From Larix kaempferi (lineage: Eukaryota > Streptophyta > Pinopsida > Pinales > Pinaceae): a stretch of DNA of 64,000 nt. The notes beneath the pieces are model-generated. The model saw only the letters and a program-made list of their open reading frames with translations, had not been told where the DNA came from and made no database searches. Of this stretch, positions 45,948-57,595 are shown piece after piece. The stretch lies in NCBI GenBank assembly GCA_027924585.1, contig BSBM01001664.1, positions 1,170,501 through 1,234,500 of the forward strand, read 5' to 3'. Every line of letters starts with the position of its first letter. Within the stretch, counting starts at the first letter, position 1. Made by a program: the position numbers and the translations under genes.

Positions 45948-45960
45948 GCTCTGATACCAT
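45948..45960 (-). other. Copia-2 primer binding site
   Basis: gctctgataccat on plus, complement of the initiator-Met primer site TGGTATCAGAGC, directly abutting the 5' LTR. Confidence 0.9.
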
Positions 45961-48900
45961 GTTAAGTTTAGCATAAAATTCACAACAAGAGCATAATAAG
46001 GATCACTGAAAGAAACACAATCACAAGATAGACACAGATTTATCCTGGTAAACCCTCATGGGGTAGAAAACCCAACAAAGCTTTCTCAATATAGATGATC
46101 AACAAATACAAAGACGTGATCCCCAAACAAGAGCTCCTTCTCCTCCTTCGCAAATCTCTCTCTCGCCTGTTGCCGCCTGGTTCCACACCTGGGAAAACGC
46201 AGCAGAAGTCTTCAAGCTACTTGTGTGGCCTTGGGGGCAAGTCAGAGTCAAGTGCTGTCACTTGGGACTCGACTCCTCCGTCTAGGCTTTCCTAGCGAAG
46301 CCAAAGGGGGTGGACCCTAAAAAATAAAAGAAACTAAGACGTCTAATCTAGGAGTTAGGAAATATTTTTGATAACCAAGAACAGACAACATACACTTTGA
46401 TCAAATAAAACAATCATTTATCATTTGCTCTCATTTTAAAATAGCCATCATTTAAACTGCATACTAGTCAATAATATAAAATGAAATTTGCAACAAGACC
46501 AGTGCCTTATTATGGAGTCAAATAACAAATGCATAAACAGAAAAGGTAAATGTTGTGGAGTGTTCTTGGTTTATTTTAAAAATTAATGTGATGGTGATCT
46601 TTTTATTAAGGCAGGTGGGTTCCCGATATACGCAAGGTACGGGGGAACATGTCCGGAATTTTGAAGCGTGGCTTCCCTCTCAGGCTTTGGGCTGAATCGG
46701 AGTCTCGAGGAGGTGTTCAGATGCTATACCAACGAGGGCAAGCCTAACGGTTTCCAAGAGGTCACTATCCAGTGTTATCCCAAGCCTTCTGGGAAATTTG
46801 CCCACGACAACAAAATGCGTGTTGTGCCGGATTTTCACAAAAAGGATTTTTTATTGGGGTGGTGTTAAGTCCTATTACTAGTCATCCCCTCCTTTCTGGT
46901 GTGTACCAACTGGATCAGACTGAGCTGCAAGTTGGCCATAGAGCATACGGGAGAAGACCTTGGTATTTTTATAAAATTTTATGAACCAAATTTTATCCTT
47001 TTTAGAACCCCAGGAGTCTCTTTTCAGGCATGTATTTCGGGCAAGCCCTCATACAAAACCCTACTTCGGGAAAGCAAGGGGGGCGTTATGAGTTGTAAAA
47101 AAAATGTGAAAAAAACTAGGTTGTGAGTGAACTTGTGGCCCGCCAGTGGAACGGGCCAACAAGGTTTATTTTAATCCTAATTTATTTTATTAAAAGCCGG
47201 AAAACAAAGAAATAAACTACTCTAACAATCACGCCATGAAAATGAGACGACACAGGCCACCCCTGGGGGGATGGGGTATGGGCGCTGGCTAGCCCACTTG
47301 CTCTCGTTTAAAAATGTTTACAATGATTTTAGAGAAGTGTCCCAGTCCACTTAATGTGACTTGGTGGCTTACAAAATTTGAGGAAAAAATTGACCGGTTT
47401 TGCAAAAATATGAAAATTGGTTCTCCGGATTGCCTGGATCTTCGAAATTTCGACAGCACCTCCTCCTACCTGTTCGTCTTTTGCTGCAAACCAGCAAGCA
47501 ATTATTAGTATAAGATGCCCAAAAACACTTTAAGAGTGTCTTTGGAACACCTCCTAAAAAACCCAAAAAATTCTAAGTTAAAAACTAAGTAAAAATGACG
47601 AAAAGTAACCAAGCAAAACAAGCTATGGGGCTTGTCTACTTGGGATCTTTGCTAGCCTTTAATGGCTGCAAATTTCAAGCTCTAGGGCAGCCAGGTAATA
47701 CTTTGAAATCAGATCTAATACTACTTCAGAAAAACTTGAAAGATTTTGACAACTTAAACCAGTTTTTGAAAAGAAAGTGCTAGATAACCAAGAAGCTTTG
47801 ATCTATGAACAATAAACTCTTTATGAAATGAAAGAATAAAACTTCTTGATGACAGAATCTGATTTATTTAAGTTTTTATCAGCAGTATGTAAATCAGACC
47901 CACTTTTGATTAGTAACTAGTAACCATAAAATTTGATTTTTTCTTGAATGAGAGAGAGAGAGATGGAACAAATCCTTGTTGAAAATCGAAGCTTTGAAGA
48001 TGGTTTAGTGATGTTTGAAGGGACTATATCTGCAAACAGTGATTAGTAAAAAGGGGAAACAAACAAGATCCTCCTTCTTGCCAACTCAAGAAAACACCTG
48101 CACATCACAAATCTTACCAAAAAAAATATTAAGTGTAGATGTATACTCACAAGAAACTACTATTGCATATCCATAAACAAATGAAAGATACAAAAATAAT
48201 CTCTTACCAAGCACACATCACTAAGCTGCTACAATAAACAAATTGAAAACAACTTATCTCATAGATTGGTAACAATCTTTCCGATGAGCACACCACACCC
48301 TTGAAGAATGAAACTTATGCACAAGTCATCTTGGAAAAGGAATCAAGATATTACATCCACATATGACAAAACACCACAAGCTGACCTCCAAAGTCTTCTT
48401 TTATTCAAATGAGAAAAATATTACAATCATAAGTCTCTTGCTCCAATTCTCACTCTAAAGAAAATGAAGTGGGCAGCCATGTTTAAATAGCCAAAGATGG
48501 AGAGAAATGGGTGGAACGAGTGGCATAACTCGTGGAGAAAATGGGGCTGCCCACTCCCACGTAATGGGCTGCCAAAATCAGCCCCAAATCAGCTAAAAAT
48601 CAGCCATGTGACAGCCCATAAACATAGCTGCAAATTCCATGATTGAAGGGGCCCAATTTTGGGAAATATGCCCCCCTCAAATGGGGAAGTAATCCCACTA
48701 ATATAGCTGCCCGGAATCTTTCCAAAATCAGCTCTTACAACTCCTAAAACATAGCTGAAAAAATCAGTCCATAAATCACTCCCAAAATTTAATATTTTTA
48801 TTAAGTCATTTTTTCACTTTTTCAAATTTTTATGACTTTTTGGGGTTTTTTGACTTTTTTGGATTTTTGTGGAAAAATAATCACCCAAACATTAGAAAGA

Positions 48901-49799
48901 GTGGGTTTAGGGGTTTAGGGGGTGCTCTGAGTTAGAAAACGAGCACCCCTAAGGCAAAAAATACCTCCAGACGCCCCTTATAGGCCAATTACAATTTTTT
49001 TAATTGAACCATTAAAAAATGGCCCAATTTACGAAAAAAAATAAAACTCGCCGAAAAATTAAAAACAACCTAGGGGGACTTAGCACATGTCCATATGACT
49101 CAAAATTAACGCCTAGCATGTTCATATACATTGACCCATAGACTTTAACAATCCCCTAAGGCCCGTCAGCCTCCCCACGCATTCCAGCTTTGGAGGAGCA
49201 GGAGAAAAACCCATTAATTATGTTATGCACTAATGCAAGACATAATAGATAGGTGAAAAAACTCCTTGGAATACCTGACTTAGCCAAAAAGTCCTAGGGA
49301 ACCAAGTCTTTTACAAAACACCATGCTAGTACGTTTTGTTACAAACCCCGCAGGGGCATGGACATGTGGAAAGTTTTAAAAACGGGGGCCTTTAAAAGGC
49401 CAGCTGGATATCAAATCACCAAAAATGAACATGTATCATGTTCCACTCTGCCCGCTCGCTTGATAATCCAACCAAGTACAACTTAGTTGGCAACATCGCC
49501 TATGCGAGTTTCACAAGTGAGTGAGTGTGTGTTAAATGAGAAACACACCTCCTCTATTTATACTGTACTTCACTTGATTTTTAACCCTAACTGGGCCGAC
49601 TTCTCCTAGGAGAGTCTAATAACCCCTAATAACTTAACTCAGGGCCGACCCCACTAAGGAAGTCTAATAACCCTAGTTATAACATCTCGACGAAGGAATA
49701 AACATCTCCGGATATATAATAATGTCCCGACGGAGGAATAAACATCTTCGAATAATAAAGTAGAAATAGAATATTCTTAGAAGTTACAATATTTCAACA
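45960..49799 (-). mobile_element. Copia-2 5' LTR, interrupted by X
   Basis: tgttaagtttagcataaaat...atatttcaaca. The parts 45960-46167 and 49501-49799 join to about 507 bp that matches the 3' LTR throughout (ctcctatgcgagtttcac spans the junction). Confidence 0.85.
46168..49495 (-). mobile_element. Solo LTR X inside copia-2 5' LTR
   Basis: tgttgccgcctggttcc...acttagttggcaaca, 3328 bp, with exact tcgcc duplications at 46163-46167 and 49496-49500. The ends form a 7 bp inverted repeat (tgttgcc/ggcaaca). It has no second copy of its start near its end, no primer site and no coding frame with motifs, so it is a solo LTR rather than a whole element. By comparison with Y and R its transcription sense is minus. 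It is the cleanest copy for defining this family. Confidence 0.85.
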
Positions 49800-49804
49800 A
49801 AATG

Positions 49805-51011
49805 CTCCAAATTATCCACATATTTGATTATTTTATATTATTATTGTTTTAATTTTAAGTTGACATTTATAATTTCAAATTGATATTTTAAAAAGGCATG
49901 TCAGCCTAGATATTTTTTTTATTTTTGTAAAGTGAGAGAAAGGTATAAATACGCTTCTCCTCACTTCATTTTAACATAACAACTTATGGGATAAAATTCA
50001 TTATGTTACACTTTTACCCTAGAAGGGCCTTATGAATTGATGTGCATCTCTTGAGAGATGATTCTTCTTGCTCTTGGATGAAGTTAGATGCTTTCTTTGT
50101 CTTGCTAATGCTTTGTGGATGCTAGAATGGTTGGAATAACTCAAGCTCAAGTTAGTCTTTTACATTTTTAAGGTTTGCTTGATGAATGGTAGGTCAATTT
50201 TGCATCTTGAAGGATTGAATGGTAACCCTAGGGCTTCATTCTCTTTGAATAAGGCTTTTGCTTGCTATTCTATCCTCATTGCATACTAAAAACGCTCTCA
50301 AGAGGAGGTTTCAACAAAGTTTGGCCTTGGAGCTCCAACTTTTCCCTAATTTAGACCCTTGAAACCAGCCCTAGAGGTTGTTTCAAGAAGCCCTACCCTA
50401 GTAGCAAGGATAATTAACTCCAAGAGGAAGGCTTGTCACCTTCCTCTAAGGCTGGGGTTTGGGGTAACATCCATTACAACCCTAAGTTTGTCCATTTTCT
50501 TTGCATCAAACTCTAGTTTGAATTTTTGTAAATATTATTGTTAATTTAAACTTGCATTTTCATGTGTAATTTTGCATTTTCATGGTAGAATTAGGTTTGC
50601 AATTTTATAAAAAACCCTAAAAATAATTTTATGTTTTATTTTTTTGGCCTCCCTAAAATTTCGGCTCTAAAATCTCACGGCCCTAAATTCTCGTGACCCA
50701 AAATTTCAGACCTAAATTCTCGCGGCGCTAAAATTTCAACCCTAAATTCTCGTGGCCCTAAATTCTCGCAGCCCCGAAATTCTAGCCCTAAATTTTCGCG
50801 ATACCAAAATTTTGGCCCTAAATTCTCGCGGGCTTAAAATTTTAGGCATGAAATCCTCGACCTAATTTTTTTAACCCTAAACAGACCTACAAAACTGCCA
50901 AAACTACTATATAAGCACCATCCTAACTCTCTCTATTACTGCGTGTTTGATTCCATTAGAGGCACTGATCTATGCTTTAAGGTGTTTGGAAGGAATTTGC
51001 CATCTACTTGG
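49805..51011. other. Non-coding, LTR-like sequence
   Basis: No gene. TATA-like tataaatac at 49944-49952 and ctatataagc near 50908-50917 suggest retroelement promoters on plus, but the ends are not defined. It contains the minisatellite listed next. Confidence 0.35.
50650..50880. repeat. Minisatellite (ccctaaattctcgcgg)
   Basis: About ten diverged 16-22 bp units alternating cctaaattctcg(c/t)gg and cctaaaatttc. Confidence 0.8.
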
Positions 51012-51615
51012 TGTTAAGATTATATGCTACTATAGACTAGATTCTAATTTTATTAGCATTCAATACATTATTCACAATAGCAGCATAATAAGGATCTCTG
51101 AAAGATACACAATCACAAAGCACAAAACAATATACCCTAGGAAACCCTCAATGGGAAGAACCCAACAAGAACTTCCTCAATATAGATGATCAAAGTACAA
51201 TGCCCAAAATAGGTCTCACACATAGGAGAGACAAACCCAAACTCTAGACCCAAGCCAATCCTCCTCCCTCGCAGATATCTCTCTCTCTCCTGTAATGCAA
51301 ATTGCACAAGAGAGTGATGGTACAAATGAGAGGAAGTCACTCTCTTTTTATACTTTACCTTTTACTTGACTTTTATCCCAGCTAGGTCAACCTCACTTTA
51401 ACTGACTGGGTCGACCTCTCCTAAAAAGACTCAAATTATATTATATTACATTCTTTAGGGTACTAACGATCTGACTTACAATGGAGGCTTTACCTCATGA
51501 CTTTTACATGACCAAATATAATAATGACATCTCCGAACGGAGGTAAAACATCCTTGACGGAGTTACAATAATAAAGTACAAGTAGAATATTCTTTGAAGT
51601 TACATTAATTCAACA
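51012..51615 (-). mobile_element. Copia-3 3' LTR
   Basis: Ends attaattcaaca followed by a purine tract on the element strand (ctcccgctttac on plus). A TATA-like sequence on minus (tataaaaag) lies at about 51346-51354. Confidence 0.85.
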
Positions 51616-51769
51616 CTCCCGCTTTACAAGAAGGGTATTCTACTGACAACAACTCTGCATGTGTAACTCTACACAACATCATCGGAGGGAGGAGGGGCAT
51701 CATCAACAACATCACCTGGAACATTGGTTGATACATCTATAAATCATTGGAAGTTCTTCAACAACATCA

Positions 51770-52125
51770 TCATCTTTAGTATAGAGCTGAAGTATCATCA
51801 TCTCCAGTACTGGAGCATCCTCATCTTCAGCACTGGAGCATTAACTTCTACAGCACTGGAGCATCGTCATCTTCAACACTGGATCATCATCTTCTTCAGC
51901 ATTGGAGCATCCTCATCTTCAACACTGGAATATATGTAGCACTGGAGCATCCTCATCTTTAGCATTGGAACAATTGCAGTACTGGAGCATCCTCATCTTC
52001 AACACTGGAACATCATCATCTGCAGCACTAGAGCATCCTCATCTACAGTACTGGAACGCCATTATCTACAACATTGGAGCATCCTCATCTACAGTACTGG
52101 AATATCATCAAGAGCATCATCACTT
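51770..52125. repeat. Copia-3 array 1 (about 30 bp units)
   Basis: About twelve units of cactggagcatcctcatcttcaa type. Core words resemble arrays in copia-1 and copia-2. Confidence 0.8.
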
Positions 52126-52129
52126 GCAA

Positions 52130-53200
52130 GACACATGATCCTTCCTTTCGGAACTCGGGATTCAGTCCAACAACTCTGGTGATCCTCCCTTTCGAAACTG
52201 GGATCATGGACAATCCTTCCTTTCGAAACTCGGGATTCAGTCCAACAACTCTAGTGATCCTTCCTTTCGGAACTGGGATCATGGACAATCCTTCCTTTCA
52301 GAACTTGGGATACAGTCCAACAACTCTGGTGATCCTTCCTTTCGGAACTGGGATCATGGACAATCCTTCCTTTAGGAACTCAGGAATCAGTCCAACAACT
52401 CTGGTGATCCTTCCTTTAAGAACTGGGATCATGGACAATCCTTCCTTTCAGAACTCGAGATTCAGTCCAACAACTTTGGTGATTCTTCCTTTCGGAACTA
52501 GGATCATGGACAATCCTTCCTTTCGGAACTCAGGATCCTTCCTTTCGAAACTGGGATCATGGACAATCCTTCCTTTTTGAACTCGGGATTGAGTCCAACA
52601 ACTCTGGTGATCCTTCCTTTCGAAACTGGGATCATGGACAATCCTTCCTTTCGGAACTCGGGATTCAGTCCAACAAATCTGGTGATCCTTCCTTTTGGAA
52701 TTGGGATCGTGGAGAATCCTTCCTTTCGGAACCAGGGATTCAGTCCAACAACACTAGTGATCCTTCCTTTCGGAATTTGGATCATGGACAATCCTTCCTT
52801 TCGAAACTAGGGATTCAGTCCAACAACACTGGTGATCCTTCCTTTCGGAACTAGGGATCATGGACAATACTTCCTTTCGGAACCAGGGATTCAATCCAAC
52901 AACACTGGTGATCCTTCCTTTTGGAACTGGGATCATGAACAATCCTTCCTTTCGGAACCAGGGATTCAATCCAACAACACTGGTGATCCTTCCTTTCGGA
53001 ACTAGGGATCATGGACAATCCTTCCTTTCAGAACCAGGGATTCAGTCCAACTACACTAGTGATCCTTCCTTTCAAACCTAGGGATCATGGACAATCCTTC
53101 CTTTCGCAACCAGGGATTCAGTCCAACAACACTAGTGATCCTTTCTTTCGAAATTGGGATCAGGGACAATCCTTCCTTTCGGAACCAGGGATTCAGTCCA
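52130..53200. repeat. Copia-3 array 2, 75 bp period
   Basis: About 14 units, each with gatccttcctttcggaactg, ggatcatggacaatcc and gggattcagtccaacaac; the word caacaact recurs at 52168, 52243 and 52318. Unit length is a multiple of three, which explains long frames on both strands that have no other merit. Confidence 0.9.
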
Positions 53201-53202
53201 AG

Positions 53203-53440
53203 GATCAACATTTAAGACTATTCTTCCATTAGGAATTACGGGATCACTGTCTAGGGATGATTAATCCCACTGCAACTCAGGATCAACATTTAAGACTATC
53301 CTTCCTTTCGGAATTACAGGATCACTGTCTAGGGATGATTAATCCCATTGCAACTCAGGATCAACATTTAAGACTATCCTTCTTTTCGAAATTACGGTAT
53401 CACTGTCTAGGGATGATCAATCCCACTGCACCACAATATC
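53203..53440. repeat. Copia-3 array 3, 78 bp period
   Basis: gatcaacatttaagacta at 53203, 53281 and 53359; each unit includes ggatcactgtctagggatga. It is followed at 53451 by ctccccctttcgagg, the post-pol purine tract. Confidence 0.9.
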
Positions 53441-53570
53441 ATCAACACTACTCCCCCTTTCGAGGAAAGTCCTTACGGACTACACCAAGCTTGTCTCGGA
53501 AGTGCTCAAACTTCACAAGGGACATAGGCTTAGTCAACACATCTGCAACCTGCTCACCCATGCTCACATA

Positions 53571-53861
53571 TTAGAGCTTTATAGCTCCCTTTTGCACCAT
53601 ATCACAGATGTAGAAATACTGTATTTCTATGTGCTTTGACCTATCATGGAACACATGGTTCTCTGTCATCTTTATACAATTATGGTTATCACATAGAATC
53701 AATGTGGTATCCAACTCTAGATCAAATAGACCTGATAACAACTTCCAAAGCCATATAGCTTCACAAATGGCAGAACAGGCTGCAATATACTCTGCTTTTG
53801 TAGTGCTGAGGGCAACACTGGATTGCTTCCTGCTTAGCCATGAAATCATGGCTGACCCCAT
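53571..53861 (-). pseudogene. Copia-3 RNase H
   Basis: GSAMISWLSRKQSSVALSTT, KAEYIAACSAICEAIWL, ILCDNHNCIKMTENHVFHD and KHIEIQYFYI are the second half of copia RNase H. The catalytic Glu block reads TTKAEYIA, with AEAEYIA in copia-2: the Glu is kept. Translation ends shortly before the usual VADVLTKP tail because of a stop. Confidence 0.85.
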
Positions 53862-53909
53862 ACTGTAACATCCGCTTGAACTGCTCTTCCTATTTGAGAC
53901 ACTTCCTGC

Positions 53910-54800
53910 CTAATCGGAATCTATATAACAATACAGTCTGAACTTATGATCTCTAGAATAATTGAGACCATAGTCTATTGTACCTTTTAGGTACCTCATC
54001 ACATGCTTTGCAACTACAAGGTGAACATGTCTGGGCTCAACTAGATACTGACTCAAGGTGTTCACAACAAAGCATATATCTGGCTTAGTATTCATTAGAT
54101 ACATCAACGATCCAATAATCTGCTTGTATAGAGTCACATCCACTAATTCCGACGAAGTATCAGATAGTAACTTCAAGTTGGTATCCATGGGTGTGGCCAT
54201 GGCTTTACACTTCAACATATCAAATCTTTTCAAGATTTTTACTGCATACTTCCCTTGGTTAAGGAAGATTCCCTTTGGGCTCTTCCATACTTCGAGACCT
54301 AGAAAATAGTGCATCAAGTCAAGGTCTTTCATCTCGAATTCTGCAACGAGCTTCTTCTTGCACTCTGATATTTGCTTCTCATTACCTGTCAGGAACAAGT
54401 CATCCACATATAACAATAATATGACTGGTTCATCATTCATAATCTTGAAGTAAAGGCTAGGATCAACTTTACTTTTGGTAAAGCCCAAGCTCGTCAGAAA
54501 ACTATCAATTCTTCCATACCAAGCTCTTGAAGCTTGCTTCAACCCATACAGAGCATTCTTCAGTTTGCAGACATATGTCTCTTTGTTTTTAACTTCAAAT
54601 CCTTGTTGTTGTTCTATGTACACTTCCTCTTCAATGACACCATTAATGAAAGTTGTTTTCACATCCATCTGGTGTAACTTCCCCTTCATCGTGGCTGCAA
54701 ATGCCATGATGGTTCTAATGGAAGTGTACCTTGCTACGGGAGAAAATGTCTCTTCATAATCGATTCCACGAGCCACAATACATCCATCTTGTATATCCAT
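53910..54800 (-). pseudogene. Copia-3 reverse transcriptase
   Basis: 296 codons. Starts abnormally (MDIQDGCIVARGIDYEETFS), lacking the KYKARLVARGFSQ lead, then is continuous: VARYTSIRTIMAFAATMKG, HQMDVKTTFINGVIEEEVYI, KLKNALYGLKQASRAWYGR, LLLYVDDLFLTGNEKQ with intact YVDD, KSPKGIFLNQGKYAVKILKR and GSLMYLMNTKPDICFVVNTL. It ends at YCYIDSD where a stop precedes the RNase H. The RT domain itself is almost intact. Confidence 0.9.
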
Positions 54801-54899
54801 TTATTCATCTTTCTAAGTCACTGGATATAAAGATCTTGAACTCTGTTGCAAGTTCTCTCTTGCACCCATCTATGAGCTTCTCATCTTCAACCTTGTAGA

Positions 54900-55190
54900 A
54901 AAGGTTGATGTCTCATCACTCTAGGTGATCCTTGATCTCAACATTCTATCCATCGGTCACTTCTGAGCCCGTACAAAGTCTTCTTCAATCTGCGTACATG
55001 TGGTTCTCTAAGTCCTGGAGGTTGCTTGATATCTTCTTCTTCATTGATTACACCAAGCGTCTGGCTACTAGAGCAACATCTCGTCATAGTCGACTTCCTT
55101 TGCTTGATTTCATTAGTCTTGTTTATAGTTGGACCATCGTCACTTGTTCTATGGAACAAGTCTCATCATTCTTCATTTGTAGGTGATCAT
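54900..55190 (-). pseudogene. Second, relic RT in copia-3
   Basis: Minus reading includes IKQPPGLREPHVRRLKKTLY then GLRSD, the RT block already present once at about 54500-54600, and upstream of it a scrambled equivalent of the YDEM stretch seen in copia-1. So copia-3 has a good RT and a broken extra piece from another copia lineage. Confidence 0.7.
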
Positions 55191-55690
55191 GTACGATACT
55201 TCCTACAAGTCGAATTTAGTAGCATGGTTAGAAACATTTCATAGTTTCCAAAACATATGCATAAAAACATAGGTCACACTGTCATAATGTTATCTTTAGC
55301 TAACAACACAACATTCATCCATATCCCACATTCATATGGTAACTTTCTAGATGCCTTCCATTTCTACTAGAACATTATTAAGAGCGTGCACTACTCCAAA
55401 TATGTCAGCAAATAGGTTTCACTCTAGATAAGTAGCAATGGAATGTTGTATAGCACCATAGGCTACCTACCCATCACATATTAATGCAATCGCATACTAT
55501 ACTTCTAGGAATATAAACATGTACACACCTAAACAAAATCATTTAAACAATTTGATAAAATGACAATTCAAATACTTATCTTTGTTTGTTTGGTAGGATC
55601 TCTTTTGATCCTACTCTCCTTGCAGGGATTATTGGAATGTATGATGGTGAACTCTACTCCATCATCAGAGTTCCTGAATCAAGCTTGAGT
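55190..55690. other. Non-coding module shared with copia-1
   Basis: Closely similar to 8641-9080 over about 440 bp, in the same order and orientation relative to the relic RT. It replaces the place where integrase and protease should be. The last 50 bp before the Gag relic are not recognised. Confidence 0.6.
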
Positions 55691-55699
55691 GAGTGCTTT

Positions 55700-56600
55700 G
55701 GAGCACCACAATTACAAAACATAATCTTCGATTTTTTCCTTTGGTAGCTTCTTGGGAGGTCTTTCTTCTTCTTCTTCTTCTTCATCATCTTCGGCAAAAT
55801 GAGCATGATGTCTTATGTTGCTCTTCTTCTTACATTCTTCTTTTCTTTCTGAGCAATCTTTGGCAATATGTCCCATATTATCACAACAGAAACATTGATA
55901 AGAAGAGAAGTCTCTTCGCTTGTGGTTTTCCTTCTTATACTTTGAAACTTCTTAGGAGGATGGAACTCCTTCTTATGCTGCTTGATCATCATCTCTGAGT
56001 AGTGCTTCTCTATTTGCCACTCTAGCCTTCTCTTGGATACATTCTTCCCATACAACTTCAAACAGTAGACTTTCCTTTCTTGCACACATTGTCTGGATAA
56101 AAGAGTCCCAAGGTCTAGAGAGACCATTGAGAGCAGTCATCACAAGTTCATCTTCGTCAAGCTTGTCTCCAATTGCTTCTAGTTGTTCTTTGAATTAAGA
56201 AACCCTAGTAAAGTAATCTTGGATAGATTCACCTGGATTCATCTTCGTGCTTTTGAGTTGGGTTCTCAAATTCGTCTTTCGATTTATGTTTCTCCCTTCA
56301 TACATTCTTGATAGTGCATCAAAACATCTCCTTTGGGGTTTTCTTGGAGGACACTTGTGGAATCAAATGATCCTTGATGGAATCTGCTATGATCCTCTTG
56401 GCTCTAATCATATCCTTCTCATGCTTTTCCTTGGCTTCAACTTCCGTGGGTTCTGGTACAACTTCTTTAATAAATTTTGAAAGATCATTCTATCTTGGGA
56501 TGAGTCCAATCCTATACTTTCCAAGCAGGGAAGTTCTCTATGCCTTCCAACTTGTCATCAAGCTTAGTGCTTGGTGCTATCTTAACCCAAAGAGCAGGGA
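55700..56600 (-). pseudogene. Copia-3 Gag relic
   Basis: Across three frames on minus: the Gag start region near 56590 (APSTKLDDKLEGIENFPA-like), the IIADSIKDHLIPQVSSKKTP-like block near 56350-56400, and the zinc knuckle CFCCDNMGHIAKDC near 55850-55890, complete CX2CX4HX4C. An acidic Glu stretch follows, where Gag passes to protease in other copies. At least two frameshifts. The protease never follows. Confidence 0.75.
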
Positions 56601-56604
56601 ATAA

Positions 56605-56980
56605 CCAAAAATTAAAATTTCTCAAAATAAAAACTGAACTCACCAAAAGATGTGCTTGACTGGGGCAAGTATACTAGTACACTTGTTTTCTGAAGATTCC
56701 AAAATTTCACCCTTGAAAATTGACTTGCAAAATTCTGGTTTGCAGTTTCTGGCTTTCTCTGGTTTTTTGGTTTTTTCTGGTCCAGAGTCAAACTAGGGTT
56801 TTGACTTTCCGGGAGTTTCGCCCATTGAAAAACTTCGATCTTGGTGCCAAAATTTCGTTCTTGGAGAGGCGCACTTCCCTCTGCGAATTGCACTAAAAAA
56901 TTCCACTTCTATGAGAAGCCCTAATTTTTCACTTCAGAGAGTGAGAGTTTTACCTTGTGAAAGTTACTCTTTTCAGGTTA
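56605..56980 (-). other. Copia-3 5' leader
   Basis: Non-coding; matches the copia-2 leader (for example ggtccagagtcaaac) without the Y insertion. Confidence 0.65.
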
Positions 56981-56993
56981 GCTTTGATACCAT
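56981..56993 (-). other. Copia-3 primer binding site
   Basis: gctttgataccat on plus: one change from the complement of the initiator-Met primer site. Confidence 0.85.
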
Positions 56994-57595
56994 GTTAAGG
57001 TTATATGCTACTATAGACTAAATTCCAACTTCATTAGCATTCAATACATTATTCACAATAGCAGCATAATAAGGATCTCTGAAAGATACACAATCACAAA
57101 ACAATATACCCTGGAAAACCCTCAAGGGGAAGAAAACCCAACAAGAACTTCCTCAATATAGATGATCAAAGTACAATGCCCAAAATAGGTCTCACAAATA
57201 AGAGAGACAAACCCAACCTCTAGACCCAAGCCAATCCTCCTCCTCCTTCGCAGATATCTCTCTCTCTCCTCTAATGCGAATTGCACAAGTGAGTGATGGT
57301 ACAAATGAGAGGAACTCACTCTCTATTTATGCTTTACCTTTTACTTGACTTTTATCTTAGCTAGGTCGGCCTCACTTTAACTGAGTGGGCCGACCTATCC
57401 TAGAAAGACTCAAATAATATTATATTACATTCTTTAGGGTACTAACGACCCGACTTACAATGGAGGCTTTACCTCATGACTTTTTACATGACCAAATATA
57501 ATAATGACATCTCCGAACGGGGGTAAAACATCCTCGACGGAGTTACAATAATAAAGTACAAGTAGAATATTCTTTGAAGTTACATTAATTTAACA
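56993..57595 (-). mobile_element. Copia-3 5' LTR
   Basis: Matches 51012-51615 along its length, with few visible differences such as gcatttacatt-type changes; the TATA-like region lies near 57325-57335 (minus sense). It directly abuts copia-4 sequence on the right. Confidence 0.85.

Larger units (their letters stand above)
34937..49799 (-). mobile_element. Copia-2, complete but inactive Ty1/copia element
   Basis: Bounded by aaatg at 34932-34936 and 49800-49804, a 5 bp target duplication. Order on plus: 3' LTR (34937-35437), tandem arrays, RNase H, RT, INT, PR, Gag, leader, primer site, 5' LTR (45960-49799). Solo LTR Y sits in the leader and solo LTR X in the 5' LTR; without them the element is about 6.8 kb. 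It is the most complete copy in the window and serves as reference for the others. Confidence 0.85.
51012..57595 (-). mobile_element. Copia-3, chimeric Ty1/copia element
   Basis: Two LTRs of about 604 bp (51012-51615 and 56993-57595) share tgttaag(a/g)ttatatgctactatag and gaagttacattaattyaaca. Outer flanks (cttgg and tccta) do not match, so ends may have been changed by recombination or deletion. Interior on plus: arrays, RNase H, RT, relic RT, shared module, Gag, primer site. Protease and integrase are absent. Confidence 0.8.

Noticed and set aside
46168-49495. X as a complete small retroelement
   Set aside because: Its start sequence does not recur near its end, there is no internal primer site, and its termini alone account for the target duplication; a solo LTR is simpler.
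52074-53081. Frames of 70-170 codons on both strands with repeated NPSFRNSGFSPTTLVILPF-like peptides
   Set aside because: They derive from the 75 bp array of copia-3; both strands are open because of the unit length.
6955-53440. Tandem arrays that superficially resemble CRISPR arrays
   Set aside because: Units are contiguous and diverge along their whole length, with no unique spacers; the context is plant retrotransposons and there are no cas genes.
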